A stretch of 64,000 nt of DNA from positions 2,480,001-2,544,000 of the forward strand of contig NW_024468249.1 in assembly GCF_002104995.1 (NCBI RefSeq), read 5' to 3'. The notes below the pieces were generated by a model. That model was not told the DNA's origin. It ran no database searches and saw nothing but the letters and a program-made list of their open reading frames with translations. Made by a program: the position numbers and the translations under genes. Shown here one piece after another: positions 42,893-51,685 of the stretch. Every line of letters starts with the position of its first letter. The first letter of the stretch is position 1. The DNA is from Linderina pennispora (lineage: Eukaryota > Kickxellomycota > Kickxellomycetes > Kickxellales > Kickxellaceae).

Positions 42893-43411
42893 ATGGCGTT
42901 GAATGCGGTAATGATTGAAGCGCACATGCGCAACCCGGTGCCCCTGCCAAACGAAAACTTCCTGTACCACTGCAACGGCGTGTCGTTCAGCCTAAAGACA
43001 GGCAATGGGTACCCAGGGAACTCCGTCGCGTACAAGTCGGCAGCGGGCACAGCGTTCGTGTCGAACCAGCGCATCGTGTTTCTCTCACAGCGCACGCGAG
43101 CCGGCGAGGTGGAGTCGTTCACGGCGCCGCACACACACCTGCAGTCGCCCAAGTTCACGCAGCCGCTATTCGGGGCGAACCGGTTCGAGGCCGAGGTGGA
43201 GCCGGTAGCGGGCGGCGGGCTGGCGCAGCGCGGGCTCCTGTCACTGGGGTTTGCCGAGGGGGGCGGGTATGACTTTGCCAACAAGGTGCGCGAGATGGGC
43301 GAGCGGATCCGGCAGATCGGCGAGGTGCCGGCGTACGAGGAGGAGCTGCCGGCGTACGACCACCCGCCGGCATACGATGCACCGCCCGGCTATGCACCGG
43401 CGAGGGAGTAA
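42893..43411 (+). CDS. WBP2: WBP2-like GRAM-domain protein with PPxY motifs
   Basis: The protein (172 residues) has an N-terminal GRAM/PH-like domain (ENFLYHCNGVSFSLKTGNGY, AAGTAFVSNQRIVFLSQRTR, SFTAPHTHLQSPKFTQPLFG, ANRFEAEVEPVAGGGL). Its C-terminal tail carries Pro-Pro-x-Tyr motifs (HPPAYDAPPGYAP), the ligands of WW domains. This layout is that of WW-domain-binding protein 2. In fungi the likely partners are Rsp5/NEDD4-type E3 ligases (inference). The ATG at 42893 is preferred to a non-ATG start further up. The ORF is intact. Confidence 0.87.
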   Translation: MALNAVMIEAHMRNPVPLPNENFLYHCNGVSFSLKTGNGYPGNSVAYKSAAGTAFVSNQRIVFLSQRTRAGEVESFTAPHTHLQSPKFTQPLFGANRFEAEVEPVAGGGLAQRGLLSLGFAEGGGYDFANKVREMGERIRQIGEVPAYEEELPAYDHPPAYDAPPGYAPARE

Positions 43412-43441
43412 GGTTGATGTTGTTTTATTTAATAAAGTGGT

Positions 43442-43699
43442 CTATTCTTTGGACATCTGGGAGATGACCTGTTCGCGCGCGAGCCGGCGAGCCTCGCGGT
43501 CGGCGCGCAGCTGGTCGAGCGCACGCTGTACATCGCCGGGCTCCGTGGGCATCTTCATCTTGGGCGGCGGGTTGAACTTGAAGGCTTCGTCGGCCACGTA
43601 GCGCTCGTAGAAGCCCGGCCCGCCAAAGTACACCATGAAGGCCATGGGCATGAACACGTAGAAGGTGAATTTCGCAACCTCGAGACCTGGTCCGCCCAT
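43442..43699 (-). CDS. PET100: PET100, cytochrome c oxidase assembly factor
   Basis: An 85-residue inner-membrane protein of mitochondria that helps assemble complex IV. The N-terminus MGGPGLEVAKFTFYVFMPMA begins with the MGGP(x)LE block and runs into the single membrane span that define PET100. The rest is hydrophilic, with FKFNPPPKMKMP and an Arg/Glu-rich helix ending VISQMSKE. The start at 43699 is fixed by this block. It converges with the WBP2-like gene (30 bp apart), so polyadenylation signals may overlap. Confidence 0.87.
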   Translation of the reverse strand: MGGPGLEVAKFTFYVFMPMAFMVYFGGPGFYERYVADEAFKFNPPPKMKMPTEPGDVQRALDQLRADREARRLAREQVISQMSKE

Positions 43700-43806
43700 T
43701 GTCAAATGTCAAAAATATAGATAGTAGTTGTATTTTCAGGGAGAGTACAAAAAGAAGATGAAAAACAATTGCCGGCCAGTGCGATTTTTTCATATTATGA
43801 TCGTAA

Positions 43807-44910
43807 TCAGAGCGCTCTCCGCATCTCCACCGTCCAGTCGCCGAGCCGGCTGGCCGACAAAATCACATCGACCTGGCGCTTCACGGCCGCGGAATCGCAG
43901 GCCGGCAGCAGCACAACCCGCAGCACACCCACGAAGCGCTCGCCCGCAGCGCTCCACACAAGGCAGCGCTCGCACGCGCTCACGCCCGGCAGCCGAGCCA
44001 CCTGCCATGCCGCCTGCCGTGCTGCCGCCGCCGGCTCCGGCTTCGTGGCCAGCAGCAGCTGCCGCGCCAGACCTATGCACGTTGGCAGCGCAGCATACGC
44101 CATTGCAGCCGCCACCACCAGACACGCAATGGGCTCCATCAGCGAGTCCTCGTGCGCCGGCGCCAGCAGTGCCAACAGCAACACCCATACGCCTGCGCCC
44201 AGCGACGCTGCATTGCAGGGGTTCAGAACCACATGCTGCATGGGATGGGTCGCCGGCTGCTGCCGATGCGAGCGCATCTCCCACGCTGCGTGGTGGTTGC
44301 CAAGCCGTGCTGCACAAACTGTGGCCGCAAGAGCCGCGCACACTGCTAGCACACTCACAAATGCGTGTGCGTTGTGGCCGGTAGATGTGTGGGCGTATGT
44401 CTCAAACTCACCGGCACCCAGACCATGGCCATGGCCGCGCACGGCTATGTGCTCAATGCCCTCCTTGACCGCCTGCAGTGCGCGGTACAGCAGCACTAGG
44501 CTGTTACCAAACCGCAGAACCGTCGGCAGCTCGGCCAGTCCAAACGCATACTCACTGGAGCCGTGCTGGTTGTCGGAGAACTCGAGCAGCGCCGGCATAT
44601 TGTCCAGCAGCAACGCCCACGCATCGTAGAGAACCAGCGATGCATACGTCATCTGTGCGAGGCTGCCTGTCCATACACCCACGACCCACACCAGTGCACC
44701 TGTGCCCAGATGAGCCATGGCCACGTATAGTTTTGGCCCCAGGAACCGGTGCTCGCGCACCAGCACTTGCAGCAGCCGCCGGAAGCTCACCTGCCGCTGC
44801 TCACCGCCTACACGGTGGGTGTGCGAGAACACGTCGTGGTGTGCGTGCGAGGGACTGCGTTTACGGGCCGTGCTGTGGTCGCCACTCGCCTGCGTTTCTA
44901 CGGCTATCAT
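43807..44910 (-). CDS. ZRG17-like cation diffusion facilitator
   Basis: About 367 residues with several membrane spans. Family blocks are KLYVAMAHLGTGALVWVVGV, TGSLAQMTYASLVLYDAWAL and FGLAELPTVLRFGNSLVLLY, followed by RALQAVKEGIEHIA. This is the order seen in CDF zinc carriers. The usual TM2 metal site (H/D-xxx-D) is replaced by LVLYDAWALLLD, and TM5 (NPCNAASLGAGVWVLLLALL) lacks the His/Asp pair. A His-rich loop (RGHGHGLGAGEF) remains. These losses point to the Zrg17/ZnT6-type partner that transports zinc into the secretory pathway only together with an active subunit. The first ATG (44967) would add 19 residues; 44910 (MIAVETQ) is preferred but not proven. Confidence 0.78.
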   Translation of the reverse strand: MIAVETQASGDHSTARKRSPSHAHHDVFSHTHRVGGEQRQVSFRRLLQVLVREHRFLGPKLYVAMAHLGTGALVWVVGVWTGSLAQMTYASLVLYDAWALLLDNMPALLEFSDNQHGSSEYAFGLAELPTVLRFGNSLVLLYRALQAVKEGIEHIAVRGHGHGLGAGEFETYAHTSTGHNAHAFVSVLAVCAALAATVCAARLGNHHAAWEMRSHRQQPATHPMQHVVLNPCNAASLGAGVWVLLLALLAPAHEDSLMEPIACLVVAAAMAYAALPTCIGLARQLLLATKPEPAAAARQAAWQVARLPGVSACERCLVWSAAGERFVGVLRVVLLPACDSAAVKRQVDVILSASRLGDWTVEMRRAL

Positions 44911-45260
44911 CGCTAAGAGTGTAAAATATTGAGAGCTTGGGGGAAACAAAGAAGAGAAGAGCCGCACACGTGCTGGACTATCAGCGCAGAAACAGGGATT
45001 CTAGGAATCCGGCTACTTTCCACTTCTGGACCGCCCCCGCTGCTGATCCGCATTGCCTGCCGTGCTTAAATTCCCCCTTCCCGACGGTAGACTCCTCGAA
45101 AAAACACCGGTTCAAAGGATAAATCGCTCCGCACGAAAACCGATCTGTGGAATTTATCCCAGCAATTATCCGCACCCGCTGTATTACCCTTCAACCACTT
45201 CATTTTTGAAAGGAAGCTCCCCCACGGCAAGCCTTTTTCTCTGCTTATCTCCACAATCTT
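44911..45260. other. Divergent promoter, 350 bp
   Basis: This lies between the zinc-carrier gene and the HAD phosphatase gene. It is pyrimidine-rich close to the right-hand gene (45190-45250). No GATC cluster, TATA or RNA gene was noticed. Confidence 0.4.
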
Positions 45261-46124
45261 ATGCGCACTCCACTCATGTCGCTTCTCCACCGCTGCCCCG
45301 CCCCGCCTCTGCGCATCCTCGCTGTCGACTTCGACAAGACCCTGACCACCGCCGATACCACCGCCGATGTCGTCAACACCGTCAAGCTGCTGCACCCCGA
45401 GCACCGCCCCTTCCAGTGGTTCACCGACGAGTACATGAAAGACTACGAGTCCTTCGATGCCCACTGGTCTCCTATCCTGGCCTCCCGCCAGGGCCACTAC
45501 GACCGCCGGCTCCTGGACGATTACTCTGAGGGCCTGCGCCCAGTAGAGGAAGCCTCGCTGCAGCGCATTACCGAGCACAAGATCCTATCAGGCGCCACCC
45601 ACCAGGATCTCAGGAACGGCGGTGCATTGGTAAAGTTCCGCCAGGGCGCCGCGGCGCTGCTCAATCGGGCCGTCGGTGAAATGCCGGTCTATGTGGTCTC
45701 GGTGAACTGGTCCAAGGATTTCATTTATGGCGCATTGCAGGCGAATGGTGTCATGGCAGAGAACATCACTATCTATAGCAACGACAGCGAATTCGACATA
45801 AAGGGCGTCTCCACCGGTGTGCTGAAGCCAGAGATGGTCGTGGCTGGCGACAAGGTCAATGTGATGGCTAGGATCAAGCGCGATCTCGCTGGTGCACGCC
45901 ACGACCAGGTGCGGGTTGCCTATGCGGGTGATTCGCTCACCGATCTGCCGGCAATGATGGACGCCGATCTGGGCATCTTTGTTGGTAACAGCAGCTCCGT
46001 CACCAGCTGGTGCAAGAACATGGGCATCAAGTTTGGCCAGCCGCACCGCAAGCACAACACCATCCACAGCATCGGCGACACCTGGGATTCTGTCTACGAT
46101 CTGGTACAGAAGCACTTGCACTAG
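45261..46124 (+). CDS. HAD-family phosphatase (CTO1-like)
   Basis: A 287-residue haloacid-dehalogenase-fold phosphatase. Motif I is VDFDKTLTT (both Asp present). Motif II is YVVSVNWSKDF (Ser), the motif III Lys lies near VLKPEMVVAGDKV, and motif IV is VAYAGDSLTDLPAMMDADLG. The helical cap between residues 50 and 130 has WFTDEYMKDYESF and LDDYSEGLRPVEEASL. The nearest relatives I know are the yeast Cto1 group and related small-metabolite or thiamine-phosphate phosphatases. The exact substrate cannot be read from sequence. A second in-frame Met (MSLLHR, codon 6) is an equally good start. The ORF is intact, with no signal peptide. Confidence 0.82.
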   Translation: MRTPLMSLLHRCPAPPLRILAVDFDKTLTTADTTADVVNTVKLLHPEHRPFQWFTDEYMKDYESFDAHWSPILASRQGHYDRRLLDDYSEGLRPVEEASLQRITEHKILSGATHQDLRNGGALVKFRQGAAALLNRAVGEMPVYVVSVNWSKDFIYGALQANGVMAENITIYSNDSEFDIKGVSTGVLKPEMVVAGDKVNVMARIKRDLAGARHDQVRVAYAGDSLTDLPAMMDADLGIFVGNSSSVTSWCKNMGIKFGQPHRKHNTIHSIGDTWDSVYDLVQKHLH

Positions 46125-46248
46125 CTCGCTCGTTGGCCTCTAGACTTTCTGTTGCACAGGATAGTAAATTGAGTTTTGGATATAAAAATGCCATGTCGTT
46201 TTACACTTTGCATGTGACCCCCGGCAACCAGGGCTCCTCTCGTCCTCT

Positions 46249-47509
46249 CTAGTCCATGGGCTCGGCCTCGGGTGCTGCCTGGCCGTCAGCCGTGCTGCTG
46301 CTGTTGTTTCTGGCCGCACTGCGAGGGAACGCGCCTTGATTGCCCGAGGGTGGTACAGGCATTAGTGCTGGGTCCTCTCGTCCTCCTAAATCCATGGGTT
46401 CTACCACAGGTGCTGCCTGGCCACCAGTAGTGCTGCTATTTCCGCCTCCACTGCCAGGGAACGCACCTGGCAAGTCCGAGTGCGGCACTGGCATTCCCTC
46501 AGGCACCCCACCGGCTTCAATCCCAGCACGGCAAATGGGGCAGGTCCCGTTGACATTCAGCCAGTGTTTAATGCATTCGTCATGAAACAGATGCTTGCAC
46601 GGCAACTCAACGACCTCCTCTCCCTGCTTGTACTCGTCCTGGCAGATACTGCAGTCCTCCTTGCGCCCAGCCTCCTCGCCCGTCACCGCCCGCAGCCTCA
46701 GTTCCTTGATCGCGTCCTCGCTAGCCGGCGGCGGTGCATGGGCGCTCTGGTTCTGCTCCATCAGCTGCGTGATGACATCATCCAGCGACCGCTGGTTCCA
46801 CACATAGTCACCCAGATTGCCCACGGGAAACCCAAACGACGCCTGCCCACGCGGACCCCCCAGCGCCCCCATCAACGACGATAGCAGGTTGCCCAGGCTC
46901 AGCGGCGCATTCTCCTCTGGGTCAATAAACATTGGCCGCGCTGGCCGCTCCTGAGATTCCGTGCTGCCGCGCGGCGAACCGCCCAGCGACCCAAATGACA
47001 CCGACACCTGCGCCCCGTTGTTGAGATTCGACGTGAACGTCCGCATCCCTGAAAACCCCTGCGCATTGCCCCCGGGCGTTTCTGCCGTTGGTGGTTCCGC
47101 CTCCTGACTGTCGGCTGTGCCAGCTGCGCCTGCCGGCCCCATGATGTGCGTAAGAATCTCCTGCAGCATGCCTTGCAGCTCCTGGTTATAGTTGCCCGCT
47201 CCGCCAAACTCCCGCTCCATCTCGTCGTCCTCGCCCGTGTCTGCCGCAAACTCTCGCGGGTCGTTCGACGTATCAATCTATGGCTCCCACACACATACCG
47301 TGGTTTTTAGCAATCAGGAAATTGACCATTGAAAAGTTCCACGTCACTCTTATTTCAGTCCGCTTCCTTACTTCTTCGACAAAGTCGCCGTGGCACCGCG
47401 GGCACACCGGGTGCGGCGCCATCATTGGCACGATTTCCTGCTGGCATTGGTGGCACCAGTACTCGCGCGCCCGACTGGGCCTCGGTTGTGTCTGCTCCGG
47501 ATTCGACAT
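46249..47509 (-). CDS. RNF126/RNF115-like RING-H2 ubiquitin ligase, two exons
   Basis: Exons are 47372-47509 and 46249-47277, with a 94-nt intron (GTAAGG donor, CATAG acceptor). The product is 388 residues. It opens with a zinc-ribbon (YWCHQCQQEIVPM, CPRCHGDF), which binds ubiquitin or the BAG6 complex in RNF126. The RING-H2 domain is near residues 255-300: DCSICQDEYKQGEEVVELPC, then KHLFHDECIKHWL and GTCPICRAGI. All eight zinc ligands are present. The last 80 residues are two imperfect copies of a unit starting MPVP and ending EPMD, rich in Gly, Ser and Asn. It probably acts in quality control of mislocalised proteins (inference from family). Confidence 0.88.
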
Positions 47510-48066
47510 TTTTAAATGGAACGAAAAAGAAAGCCTCGGTACTATTACAAGAGCTAGGAGAGCGATGGCTGAGCTGTAAAAAGGGCGTCTGCTTGGAGTC
47601 CGCTCAGTTGCTTGTGGCGATCGCAAGCTAACGCGCCTGCTGATCAGATCTGATTCCGCACATGTGACGGGGACGTGTGGCCGTGGGTGAATTGTGAACG
47701 CCTATGCGGGGGAGGGGAAGGGGGGATGCGAGCGGGACAACATTGCGAATGTTGATGCACACAATCAGAGACCGAGGGTGAAGGCGATGTATGCAGGCTC
47801 ATGTCTGGTCGGGGACTGCCATTCTTTTTCAGTTCCTCAATGATTTTCGTCCCCTTCTATTTATTTACAATAATTTTTGTGCCTGGCGCCTTTATATCTC
47901 TTTTTCGTCATCACTCGCGTGTATTCAACCTTCTTTTTTTCTCCATCCACAGTGATACATATCATACATTATTTATTGCGATCAGTCGATATACAAGGAA
48001 ATTCTCTAGCCGCCCCACACGCCGACTTTTCTTTACCATCCTCTGTCGTTTTTCACTTTTTCAGCT
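47510..48066. promoter_or_regulatory. Divergent RNF126-like/CDH1 promoter, 557 bp
   Basis: A GATC pair (TGATCAGATC, 47641-47650) lies 132 bp upstream of the E3 gene. GGGGGAGGGGAAGGGGGG follows near 47708-47726. The segment 47820-48060 is strongly T/C-rich and leads into the CDH1 start. No gene is seen. Confidence 0.4.
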
Positions 48067-49875
48067 ATGTGGGATGCAGAGTTTACCAGGCGAGTGCGCG
48101 CCGCTTCGTTCCACGAAAACAGCGGCAGCGAGCCCTCAGAGCCCCGTGCTCGGCACCGAAGTAGCGCATCCGATGCCAGCGACCCGGTAGGCGTCGTAAC
48201 CCGATCAATGGCACGGCGGCGTGAAGCCGAGCAGCAGCAGCAGCAGCTCCAAGAGCCAACCCCGCCACTACTGCCTAACCACAGCAGCAGCCCGACCAGC
48301 CGGTACGTGCGACGGTCGCCGCAGTTCAACTACGACCGGTTCATCCCAACACGCGCCAACGAAGCGGCCGACTACATTGGGCTTGTGCGCGCTAGCTCGC
48401 CCACAATTGCCGGTAGCGGGCTGCTTTTAGAGCAGCGCATAGCAACCGACACAGCAAACCGCACCTACGACGCGATGCTGCGCTCCGAGCTCCTCAACGA
48501 CCACACGCCAATAGCCAATGCACCCAAACCAAAATCGCCGATCACCCGGCGGGCGTTGCGCGCCCAGCTGCCGCCGACCTCTCCCCAGTTGCCCTCCCTG
48601 GCCATGCCCTGGTCGAGCAGCCAGGCGGGCAGTAGCCGGCCCAATACGCCGCCGGCCAGCCCCGGGCATTCGCCGGTGTTTGCGTACAAGTCGCCACGCC
48701 GCACATTGTCCAAGTCCGGCCGCACTATGCTAGACCGCGCCTCACCGGTCCACGAGGCGTACCAGATGTCGCCAGTCAAGCCCGAGACCCGCCGCATGCT
48801 CAAGCCGCAACCCGCGGTCCGCCGGCTGCCGCGCGACCCCATCAAGGTCCTGGATGCGCCTGGCATCAGCGACGACTACTACCTGAACCTGCTCGACTGG
48901 TCGATCAAGGACAAGGTTGCTGTGGCGCTCGGCTCGGCTGTATTCCTGTGGGACGCCAGGACAAGCCATGTCCGTGAGCTGTTCGACTCGGATGACCAGA
49001 TAACATCCGTGAAATGGGCCGAGCGCGGGCGCCACCTCGCCATCGGCACAAATTCCGGAACCGTGCAAATCTGGGATACAGAAAGATCCGTGAAGATCCG
49101 AGACTTTGCTGGACACACGCGTCGCGTCGGCTCGCTCGACTGGAACTCCACCACCATCAGCTCCGGCAGCCGCGACAAGCGCATTATAAACCGCGACACG
49201 CGCATGCGCCAGGCCGCCGTTGTGTCGACGTACTATGGACATATGCAGGAGGTCTGCGGTCTGCGCTGGTCGCCCGACAAGACGCAGCTGGCCAGCGGCG
49301 GCAACGACAACCAGCTGCTGATCTGGGATATCCGAAGCACCCCGCTGAATGCGCTGATGCACGTCGACGAGCCCGAAATCGCCCCCGGCGCCCGTATGTT
49401 CCGCCGCCCGCTCTTCCGTCTCACTCACCATACTGCCGCTGTCAAGGCCCTGGCATGGTCGCCGACGCGTCGCGGCCTATTGGCTAGCGGCGGCGGCTCC
49501 GGCGACAAGACCATCCGGTTCTGGGATTCAACCACTGGCCGTCAGGTCTCGTGCACGGACTCGGGGTCGCAGGTCTGCAATCTGAGCTGGGCCAGGGATG
49601 GCTCGGAGCTCGTCAGCTCGCATGGGTTCTCGCAGAACCACGTTGTCGTGTGGGATTACCCGGCCATGAAGCCCGTGGGTGTGTTACGTGGCCATACGGG
49701 CCGTGTACTGTATATGGCGCATAGCCCTGATGGCCAGACTGTGGTGACTGCGGCGCCCGACGAGACCCTGCGGTTCTGGAACGTGTTTCCGAAGCCTGTG
49801 CTGCCGAATGCCGGCCTGGCGCTGCTGGGAGCCAGTGCCAGTGGTCTGATGCTGGATCTAGCTCCTGTGCGCTGA
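48067..49875 (+). CDS. CDH1: CDH1/FZR1, APC/C activator
   Basis: CDH1 activates the anaphase-promoting complex in late mitosis and G1. The protein has 602 residues. The C-box is YDRFIPTRANEAADYI (DRFIPxR) near residue 92. Before it lies a Gln run (CAG repeat near 48230). Next comes TYDAMLRSELLND, matching the CDH1 YSALLKNELL-type segment. Then RRLPRDPIKVLDAPGISDDY leads into seven WD repeats: LGSAVFLWDARTSHVREL, VQIWDTERSVKIRDFAGHTR, LASGGNDNQLLIWDIR, DKTIRFWDSTTGRQVSC and VVWDYPAMKPVGVLRGHTGR. The RRTLSKSGR and TPPAS segments offer CDK-type sites. The protein ends LDLAPVR rather than a canonical Ile-Arg; the terminal Val-Arg may still serve. The KVLDAP and YSALLKNELL-like segments favour CDH1 over CDC20. 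No introns or frameshifts. Confidence 0.92.
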   Translation: MWDAEFTRRVRAASFHENSGSEPSEPRARHRSSASDASDPVGVVTRSMARRREAEQQQQQLQEPTPPLLPNHSSSPTSRYVRRSPQFNYDRFIPTRANEAADYIGLVRASSPTIAGSGLLLEQRIATDTANRTYDAMLRSELLNDHTPIANAPKPKSPITRRALRAQLPPTSPQLPSLAMPWSSSQAGSSRPNTPPASPGHSPVFAYKSPRRTLSKSGRTMLDRASPVHEAYQMSPVKPETRRMLKPQPAVRRLPRDPIKVLDAPGISDDYYLNLLDWSIKDKVAVALGSAVFLWDARTSHVRELFDSDDQITSVKWAERGRHLAIGTNSGTVQIWDTERSVKIRDFAGHTRRVGSLDWNSTTISSGSRDKRIINRDTRMRQAAVVSTYYGHMQEVCGLRWSPDKTQLASGGNDNQLLIWDIRSTPLNALMHVDEPEIAPGARMFRRPLFRLTHHTAAVKALAWSPTRRGLLASGGGSGDKTIRFWDSTTGRQVSCTDSGSQVCNLSWARDGSELVSSHGFSQNHVVVWDYPAMKPVGVLRGHTGRVLYMAHSPDGQTVVTAAPDETLRFWNVFPKPVLPNAGLALLGASASGLMLDLAPVR

Positions 49876-50109
49876 ATTTTGTTGTGAATAAAGCTACTAT
49901 GTTCTTGGAGCGGGGAAGGAATTGGCGGGCTCTCTCCGCACACTCAATACGCCGGCATCAATACCCGTCCTCCCCAATTTTATAGCCTCCTGTTTGCAAC
50001 TGGGTGAGCAGCCACCATCTTGCTTCCTTCCGCCTCTCTTTGCCTCTATTAGGTTTATCTCGGTTGGAAATTTGCACCTACACTTTCTCTATTTCGCCAA
50101 TTCCGCTGA

Positions 50110-51676
50110 ATGGTTCGAACGCATTCTGAAGGCCAGGGCTCAAAACGACACAGCTCAAGTACGTAACCTCAGCAGACCCATCCGCCCTGTCTATCACACA
50201 TCTTCCGGCTCGTGCTCACTCGCTAACACTATCAACACACTTTTTATCGCTTTTTTGCCCTAGTGAAAGGAAAAAAGCACTTGGTCAGGGTAAGCTGTGG
50301 AAACTGCCCGGACACCGCCTCGTCCCTCTACCGGGTGTACGTGATGGCTGCAATGTGAATGCTGAAGATACGCTTCTTTTTATATAGAACTTTGACCCAG
50401 AGACACATGGCTACGACGATTTCACCCGCCTGAACCGGGCGCTGAAGAAGATCGGGCTGTACTGCAAGGAAATGGATGGTGACGGCAACTGCCTATTCAG
50501 GTAACCTAACCACAACGGCTTCATTGAAGCCCCTAAATATAGACACCTGCATTTCATTTAACGAGGCATTACTTAGAGCCCTGGCGGACCAGGTGGATGG
50601 GACCCCTGATACGCACTCGCGGCACCGCGTAGCCGTGTGCGACTACATGGATCAGCATGCGGACGAATTCGCGCCGTTCATCGACGAATCGCAGCCGTTT
50701 CCGCAGTATGTGTACAATATGCGGCGACTGGGTGTGTTTGCGGGCAATCTGGAGCTGGTGGCGTTTGCGCGCAACTACCGCGTCGACATAAAAGTGTACC
50801 AGCTCGGCGGCAACGTGTTTGTCATCAGCGGGGCGCCGTCCGACCAGCCCAACAGCACGCAGCGCAATATGCCGCCGGTGCATATCGCCTACCATTCGTA
50901 CGAGCACTACTCGTCGGTGCGCAACCGGCATGGCCCGCACAACGGCCTGCCAAAGATTAAAGCAAGTAGTCAGGACAGCATTGCGCCGCCGCTGGATGAC
51001 CAGGCAGGCGTGGTATTGCCAAAGGCCGCGGTGAAGGCGCGCCCAAGCACGCATGACTCGCGCGCACACTGTATTATAATGTAGACTAAAAACGTAGTGA
51101 ATGCCATTTGGAATAAAATGCGCGGCGGTCTCCCATGTGTAGGTAGCAGCTCCGGAGCCTGGAGATGGCGGGGATTCGGATGACGACTTTGCAAGAAGAG
51201 CAGCGGATGAGAGCTCGCCCATGACGCCGATGGAGAAGATTGTCATGGATTCGACTGGCGTGCTGAATCATGCGCTGGTGCGCCGTCTACTGCAGGAACA
51301 GGACCAGGACCAAGTGATTGAGGCACTGGTAGAGTGGATGGCCAAAGACGACAGCTCTTGGTGGGCTACAGACGGACCAGCAAACTACAATGGTCCGGAT
51401 CAGCCAATCGAGCCAAAAGAACTAAAGGAGTCGGAGGAGTCCGAGGAACACAAGGACCAACACGAGCAACACTCACAAAAAGTGTCAAAGAAGCCAACAA
51501 AAGGTGCCGCACGCCAAAAGAAGGCCGAGTCGAAGAAGCAGCGCAAGGAAATGGCCAAGATCAAGAAACGCAAGGCGCACCAAAAGCAGCAACAGCAACA
51601 GGCGACGACAACGACAGCCGCGAGCAACGCAGAGGAGATTGACATTTCAAAGCACATGAAGCAGGTCTACATTTAA
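50110..51676 (+). CDS. OTU deubiquitinase, OTUD3-like, five exons
   Basis: Exons 50110-50158, 50264-50289, 50388-50500 and 50577 onward join in frame (GTACGT, GTAAGC and GTAACC donors). The OTU catalytic core has MDGDGNCLFRALADQ (Asp57, Cys60), YVYNMRRLGVFAGNLELVAF and VHIAYHSYEHYSSVR with the catalytic His. A last exon begins near 51143 (acceptor GTGTAG) and encodes a UBA-like segment (STGVLNHALVRRLLQEQDQD, VIEALVEWMA) and a Lys/Gln-rich tail ending SKHMKQVYI. The donor for that exon is ambiguous: GTGAAG after AAGGCCGCG near 51032, or GTATTA at 51069. If this intron is kept, the protein ends at 51084 in RAHCIIM, a CaaX-like end. OTUD3 in animals has the same OTU plus UBA order. Confidence 0.85.
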
Positions 51677-51685
51677 AAGAAAGAT

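Noticed and set aside
50110-50125. GGTTCGAAC resembling a tRNA B box
   Set aside because: It lies in exon 1 of the OTU gene. No acceptor stem or A box is present at suitable distance.
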